DNA from: Spartobacteria bacterium UBA695 | GTDB lineage: Bacteria > Verrucomicrobiota > Verrucomicrobiia > Chthoniobacterales > Chthoniobacteraceae | Direction: 5' to 3' | DNA: 64,000 nucleotides | Assembly (NCBI GenBank): GCA_002298145.1 | Contig: DBMP01000004.1 | Span: 62,001-126,000 of the forward strand | Shown here: positions 61,101-64,000 of the stretch, piece after piece | Numbering within the stretch: position 1 is the stretch's first letter | Layout: each line of letters starts with the position of its first letter | Made by a program: the position numbers and the translations under genes | Notes under the pieces: model-generated | The model's database searches: none | Told to the model about the DNA's origin: nothing | What the model saw: only the letters and a program-made list of their open reading frames with translations

Positions 61101-61410
61101 TGCGGATCGGCATCACGTTGGTGCCTGTCTTGGGAACATAAATCGTATTGGTTCCCGTACCGTTGGCGGTGGAGTTGGAGACGATTTCCTGGATCAGATC
61201 ATCGGTAATAATGTCCAGCGCCGTGCCCGCCATCATCTCCACTTTGGTGCCGCTGGCACTTGCGTTGGAAACAGAGCGTTCCATGGTCACGCGGGAAAAA
61301 AAGGCCACGGTCACCACCACGATCAAAACCAATAGGGAAAGAACCAGCACGAGGGCCACTCCCCGGTTACGGTTTGCATTCAAACGCCCTGATTGGGAAG
61401 AGAATGACAT
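58120..61410 (-). CDS. Verru_Chthon cassette-like protein A, giant pseudopilin (module 3, divergent)
   Basis: The 1096-residue protein starts with NRGVALVLVLSLLVLIVVVTVAFFSRVTMERSV (residues 15-47), a prepilin-like helix lacking the +5 Glu. ATGTALDIITDDL-type helix and RYAYAIYNEGGLLDINAAGYP (about residues 200-220) correspond to the DESCKVNINTAGEG block of the other A proteins and to the GspK motif. FRSVGELGYAYRDMPWKTLDFFS and the following helical segment (FANRSDLVARL) are GspK-like too. It has none of the other long blocks shared by modules 1 and 2, so it is a separate lineage. It lies 13 bp after gene C and overlaps the accessory gene. Confidence 0.82.
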   Translation of the reverse strand: MSFSSQSGRLNANRNRGVALVLVLSLLVLIVVVTVAFFSRVTMERSVSNASASGTKVEMMAGTALDIITDDLIQEIVSNSTANGTGTNTIYVPKTGTNVMPIRSGTLANLIRYSSRNDSATRAAAALSTGTSLNGRSVNVARWNAHFLLPLANGTAGDSTPDNSFTAPDWVVVTRSGPTSGAAWNKNLSDSTSDQCAIGRYAYAIYNEGGLLDINAAGYPSSSSASQYGPKGGLAYADLTQLTFTKTQIDQIVGWRNYATLQPSGTMSSFTFDTAAAARYQTLVTSSTNAFVGVSGTSVYNGNTDHSFVNRQQLIKLLQSIATNSTEQRQFETALQYLGTFSREVNGPTCTGTGASATDYNPPYIFSVKVQSAFTRNNGTQAVAGEPLVKYRFPLEKLALLEKLGTVGLSTQDVDDIQRYFGLDVMSDSNGLFRHWRYPTTSTKYKHTDPHGIMSLSDVAGQNREADFFELLQAGISYGSVGRGGARGDVLVGTEGYTSANFQDPDLKVTLQLLRIGANIIDQWDADNYPTTITLIPPGSSATDANSVYGIEDLPYLNKFLFTLSGPGNYTTPYTQQNIFKYCFNLWNPHQALASNTGAYPTQFQISPLENSSNDNNSDHYMIGAIASLNSVNYRWYWDANGGSWTTTGTAVTHFAKAPGNGVISFSLASPATDYRSPTLSSTLSLNPVVGFPPDTMSTTTGTTSVTWSQAVAQSATMMLKFSTSMVYRIQYKDPGGTYRTYGTFVGLDNSNSPYPGTGYRQAPWVSILKGSGAVGWYLSLKSDPRTSRFGSGGNTTYISTAQAAQTLTPDASTVNGPITSYDPFVTSGLGYITSGTTPYRVDMWAVNSSSGGPPGTNAANPAYPDNDGQTRPGDAFYSYSSASPLFTSTSGTAARPVILNRPFRSVGELGYAYRDMPWKTLDFFSASSADAGLLDLFSLNGTQTVRGGRLNPNTLQKNVLAAVISGATQASSGTGTTVSSANAGTVATALISLEQTKPFANRSDLVARLMVDSSLSSLSLIKTEREAVIRALADSSNTRTWNLLVDLVAQVGKYPTTASSLDQFNVEGERHYWLHLAIDRYTGKVIDKQLEVVRE

Positions 61411-61423
61411 AGAAAAAATACCT

Positions 61424-62497
61424 CTATTTCAGATAGAAAAAGCGTTCGTAGACACGGATGGAGGAAGCCGCCGTATGGCTCAAGCCATAGCTGCTGACAA
61501 AAGTGGAGGGGTCCTTGGCGGCCTTGGCCCAAGTTTTCGTCAGAGAGGCGTCCTTGATGAGTTCAGGGGAGGCGTCCCGCAAACCGCTGATGGCTCGTAT
61601 GAGTGCGCCGACCGTCGTGGAAGCGCGGCTCTTGGAATCAATGAGCGCAATGGTGACCACGATCGCTTTCACGTCTTGAAGCCCCAACGGAGCCCAGACG
61701 GCGGCCTGCGCGGTGGCATCGGTGCAAGCGTAGGCAATTTGGCTATTGGTGTCATACCACCGAGAGCCGATGGCATACCCCGCCGTGGAATCCGCGCTGC
61801 TATTGGGAGCCGCAGTCGCCGTTAGGTTGTTGACCGTGGTGCCGCTCACCACTGGCGTCAGACTCAAGGTCCCGTCCGTCAGCAAAAAACAGAACTCCAT
61901 GCGAAACACCTGGTCTCCAATAACATCCCACTGCTGAGCTGCGGTTGTGGAGCCGCCGGGATTGGGATTCGACGAGTTGTTATAGGTATCAGCAATGGCC
62001 TGAGAGAAAGTGTCTTTAATCAGCAACGGCAAATGTAAGATCGAGGTGGCATGGCCATCCGCACCGCTTTGCGATGCGACGTCAACCCAGTGCAATCCGC
62101 GCCCAAGCCGCTCCAACTCCACCCGGCTCCCACCACTGATCGCATCGTTGACGCGGTACCCCACCAGAGAGGAGGTATTGAGCGACGAATCGCCCGTGCC
62201 CGCCGGATCCTGCGAAGCAATGTGGCCCGGTTTCTGACTATAGAAATAGAACGCATCGTTGCCGGTTTGACTTTTAAAATAATAGTTCAAATCGGCCCGT
62301 TGATACATGGCCATGAAATCCTCGGCCATTTGGGCGAAAATCATCCGCGCCTGGCTGTCGGAATCCATCAGCTTACCGCAATGCAGCGTTGTCAGGGCCG
62401 CGCTATTAAGCAACTGCGTCACCAACAGCACGATGACGGCAAGCGTGCTCACGGAGATCAAGAGCTCAATCATCGTAAACCCGCTGCGCTTTTTCAT
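61424..62497 (-). CDS. Cassette 3 protein C, GspJ/PilW-like pseudopilin
   Basis: The 357-residue protein has the prepilin motif KRSGFTMIELLISVSTLAVIVLLVTQLLNS at residues 3-32 (Glu at +5). SQARMIFAQMAEDFMAMYQRADLNYYF follows, parallel to the C proteins of modules 1 and 2. Its late strand DVKAIVVTIALIDSKSRA is also equivalent. It is probably the GspJ-like member of the tip. It sits between B (27 bp upstream) and A (13 bp downstream). Confidence 0.83.
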   Translation of the reverse strand: MKKRSGFTMIELLISVSTLAVIVLLVTQLLNSAALTTLHCGKLMDSDSQARMIFAQMAEDFMAMYQRADLNYYFKSQTGNDAFYFYSQKPGHIASQDPAGTGDSSLNTSSLVGYRVNDAISGGSRVELERLGRGLHWVDVASQSGADGHATSILHLPLLIKDTFSQAIADTYNNSSNPNPGGSTTAAQQWDVIGDQVFRMEFCFLLTDGTLSLTPVVSGTTVNNLTATAAPNSSADSTAGYAIGSRWYDTNSQIAYACTDATAQAAVWAPLGLQDVKAIVVTIALIDSKSRASTTVGALIRAISGLRDASPELIKDASLTKTWAKAAKDPSTFVSSYGLSHTAASSIRVYERFFYLK

Positions 62498-62524
62498 GGG
62501 GATACCTATGAAGGGAGGAGGCCG

Positions 62525-62974
62525 CTAGTTTTGGCTCAACGATACGACGGTTTCCACCGAGTCGTTCTGGCTGGAGGCCTGAGGCGGCCACGAAATTTTA
62601 ATCCGGGTAAGCGTTTCGTTTGAGGAAGGCTGCCAGACGGCTTTAATGACTGCCTTGTAACGAGCATCCCCACCCAGCGAGGCGGATGCCGTGCCCAGGT
62701 CATTAAAATAAAGTGTTTGCTGTTGGTTCAGGGTGGAGACGTCGATTTTAAACCGGGGGGACTGCGGGGTGCCCGCAGGGGTCGCCCGCACATCTGCCGC
62801 AAGATCCGTGACTAAATTCATAGCCGCCGTCTGGTTGGTCGCGCTCCGCGCATTGCTTAACCCAATCGGCAACAGTCCGAGGACAGAAACCAGGGAGAAA
62901 GAGGCGATCCCGAGCGCAAGGGTAATCTCCACCAGTGAAAATGCGCTGCGAGCTGTATTTTTTGGCAGGTTCAT
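62525..62974 (-). CDS. Cassette 3 protein B, GspI/PilV-like pseudopilin
   Basis: The 149-residue protein has ARSAFSLVEITLALGIASFSLVSVLGLLPIGL at residues 8-39, a prepilin site and helix with the LLPIGL turn also present as VVPTGL and LIPSGL in the other B proteins. TLYFNDLGTAS takes the place of YYDQEGQ. It ends ETVVSLSQN. Its ATG overlaps the stop of gene D by 4 bp. Confidence 0.83.
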   Translation of the reverse strand: MNLPKNTARSAFSLVEITLALGIASFSLVSVLGLLPIGLSNARSATNQTAAMNLVTDLAADVRATPAGTPQSPRFKIDVSTLNQQQTLYFNDLGTASASLGGDARYKAVIKAVWQPSSNETLTRIKISWPPQASSQNDSVETVVSLSQN

Positions 62975-63798
62975 GGTCGGTAGATGGTAACTTGGCCCGT
63001 AAGTCCGCTCACATCAATGGCAACAATATTTTGGTTATTGGCTAATGTCGTTCCTCGCGTGGCTTGGATGGCGATTTCTTTGTAAGCAGCCGGGCTGATC
63101 ATGGGTCCGGATTCTGAAAGGGCTTCCCCCTGCGGGCTAAATTGAATCACTCCGCTGGGCACGGACGATCCCTGCGAAACCGGGCTCGGGTTAATCCCAA
63201 ACGTATATTTCGCTGTTTTCCCGAGGGGGTATTGGAATGAAAAGAGGAGCGGCTCCGAAGATAGCCCCACGAGATCGGATTGCTTAACAACGCCCGCGAG
63301 GCGAACCCCCACTTTCCGGGCGGTGGCGTCCACGATGTGAACGTTGTTTAACTTAATGAGCTTTCCGATTTGGATGAGCCGGGAGGGTGGGATCACTTGC
63401 ACCGATGGATTACTCGATGAGGCGACCGTTTTACTATAAATGGAAGTGCCATCTTTGGAGGCGACTATCGCGATTGCAAGACGCCCGACACCTGATTGCG
63501 CCGGGGTCGCGTCGGCCCTGCTCAGATCTTCCTCGAAAACTCCAACCCAGGTATAGGTATGGTTCACGACGGCATAAGTCCGCGCCTCCTCCAGCGCGCC
63601 CTTGATCATATAGGCAGATGACGTGAGATCTTCCCCGCCTTTGATATTGGTCACGGCAGGCCCCACCAAGGTCATAATCCCCACGGCGATTCCCATCACG
63701 ACAATCAATTCCAGCAGGGAAAAAGCGTGCCTGGACGGTTCCCTAGGGGAAAGAACCTGTTTGACCAAGCCAGGACAAAAACATGCGCTTGTGTTCAT
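62971..63798 (-). CDS. Cassette 3 protein D, GspH/FimT-like pseudopilin
   Basis: The 275-residue first gene of the cassette 3 operon. RHAFSLLELIVVMGIAVGIMTLVGPAV (residues 23-49) is the prepilin motif, and ALEEARTYAVVNHTYTWVGVFEED follows as in GspH. The C-terminus AIDVSGLTGQVTIYRP keeps the TG..T..RP pattern seen in the D proteins of modules 1 and 2. Gene order here is D-B-C-A plus an extra gene, the third different order in this window. A GntR operator-like site lies 10 bp upstream of the start. Confidence 0.84.
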   Translation of the reverse strand: MNTSACFCPGLVKQVLSPREPSRHAFSLLELIVVMGIAVGIMTLVGPAVTNIKGGEDLTSSAYMIKGALEEARTYAVVNHTYTWVGVFEEDLSRADATPAQSGVGRLAIAIVASKDGTSIYSKTVASSSNPSVQVIPPSRLIQIGKLIKLNNVHIVDATARKVGVRLAGVVKQSDLVGLSSEPLLFSFQYPLGKTAKYTFGINPSPVSQGSSVPSGVIQFSPQGEALSESGPMISPAAYKEIAIQATRGTTLANNQNIVAIDVSGLTGQVTIYRP

Positions 63799-63807
63799 GG
63801 GGGATTA

Positions 63808-63821
63808 CTGCGGTATCGTAG
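63808..63821. promoter_or_regulatory. Module 3 operator-like site at cassette 3 (CTGCGGTATCGTAG)
   Basis: Matches CTACTGTATAGTAG at 56146-56159 in 11 of 14 positions and lies 10 bp upstream of gene D. Confidence 0.5.
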
Positions 63822-63930
63822 ACCATTACCCGAAGCGTGTAAAGAGCCATTTTATGCTCAGGGGAACATTCTTGTGTCTCTGTATACAGGTATTTCAGGG
63901 GGGTGTCGGCGCTTTTATCTTTGTGAAAGC

Positions 63931-63944
63931 CTGCTATACCGTAG
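63931..63944. promoter_or_regulatory. Module 3 operator-like site (minus-strand CTACGGTATAGCAG)
   Basis: Matches the site at 56146-56159 in 12 of 14 positions. It lies 132 bp upstream of cassette 3 and 21 bp before a plus-strand ATG at 63966, so it may serve two divergent promoters. Confidence 0.55.
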
Positions 63945-63965
63945 TTCTAAACGTTTCCGGCACCG

Positions 63966-64000
63966 ATGGCCCGTCAATCCAAACCGGGTCAACCAGGGTC
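63966..64000 (+). CDS. Possible start of a divergent gene, cut by window end
   Basis: An ATG opens a frame reading MARQSKPGQPG to the end of the window. It is divergent from cassette 3 with an operator-like site 21 bp upstream. Eleven codons are too few to identify it. Confidence 0.3.
   Translation, partial: MARQSKPGQPG

Overview
The window is a high-GC bacterial chromosome segment that most likely comes from the phylum Verrucomicrobiota. The best evidence is three copies of the four-gene prepilin-like 'Verru_Chthon cassette' (families TIGR02596, TIGR02598, TIGR02599 and TIGR02600). PEP-CTERM proteins with autotransporter-type beta-strand repeats, many secreted glycoside hydrolases and weak Shine-Dalgarno signals fit the same assignment. 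Family calls come from reading motifs; no database search was run.

Bases 1-14890 look like chromosomal core. They hold the C-terminus of a hybrid sensor kinase, a BaiN-type flavoprotein, a 3D-domain lipoprotein, a YggS-type PLP protein, two LysR regulators, a methyltransferase, a cysteine desulfurase, an HD hydrolase and an M24 peptidase. A minus-strand series runs lysR - pheS - pheT - 6S RNA - RNase P RNA. The section ends in a complete tRNA-Ser(CGA) gene.

From the tRNA onwards the DNA is accessory and built of three modules. The last 65 bp of the tRNA region recurs exactly at 36014-36078 and in degenerate form at 50722-50786, as expected for att scars of elements that entered the tRNA 3' end. 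Module 1 (about 14.9-36.1 kb) carries a minus-strand operon of cassette B-C-D-A, a two-catalytic-domain glycosidase and a large six-hairpin-like protein. It also has a LacI regulator and a plus-strand set: GH130 phosphorylase, ADP-ribosylglycohydrolase-like protein, PEP-CTERM repeat protein, carbohydrate-binding protein and CE7 esterase. Module 2 (about 36.1-50.8 kb) has cassette B-C-A-D, an IS481-type insertion, a second LacI regulator, a second PEP-CTERM repeat protein and a GH50-like hydrolase. Module 3 (50.8 kb to the window end) has an IS200 transposase remnant, a GH1 beta-glucosidase gene broken by one amber codon, an MFS sugar transporter, a sugar isomerase-like protein, a 2-hydroxyacid dehydrogenase, a GntR regulator and a divergent cassette D-B-C-A plus one extra gene.

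Each module appears to have its own operator: GAAAC-N-GTTTC in module 1, GTTAA-N(3-4)-TTAAC in module 2, and CTACTGTATAGTAG-like in module 3. In every module a copy of the operator precedes the prepilin cassette, and others precede carbohydrate genes. The four cassette proteins resemble the minor pseudopilins of type II secretion (B~GspI, C~GspJ, D~GspH, A~a giant GspK). My working hypothesis is that each module encodes a substrate-induced, exchangeable pseudopilus tip dedicated to its own secreted polysaccharide-degrading enzymes, with the core secretion machine encoded elsewhere.
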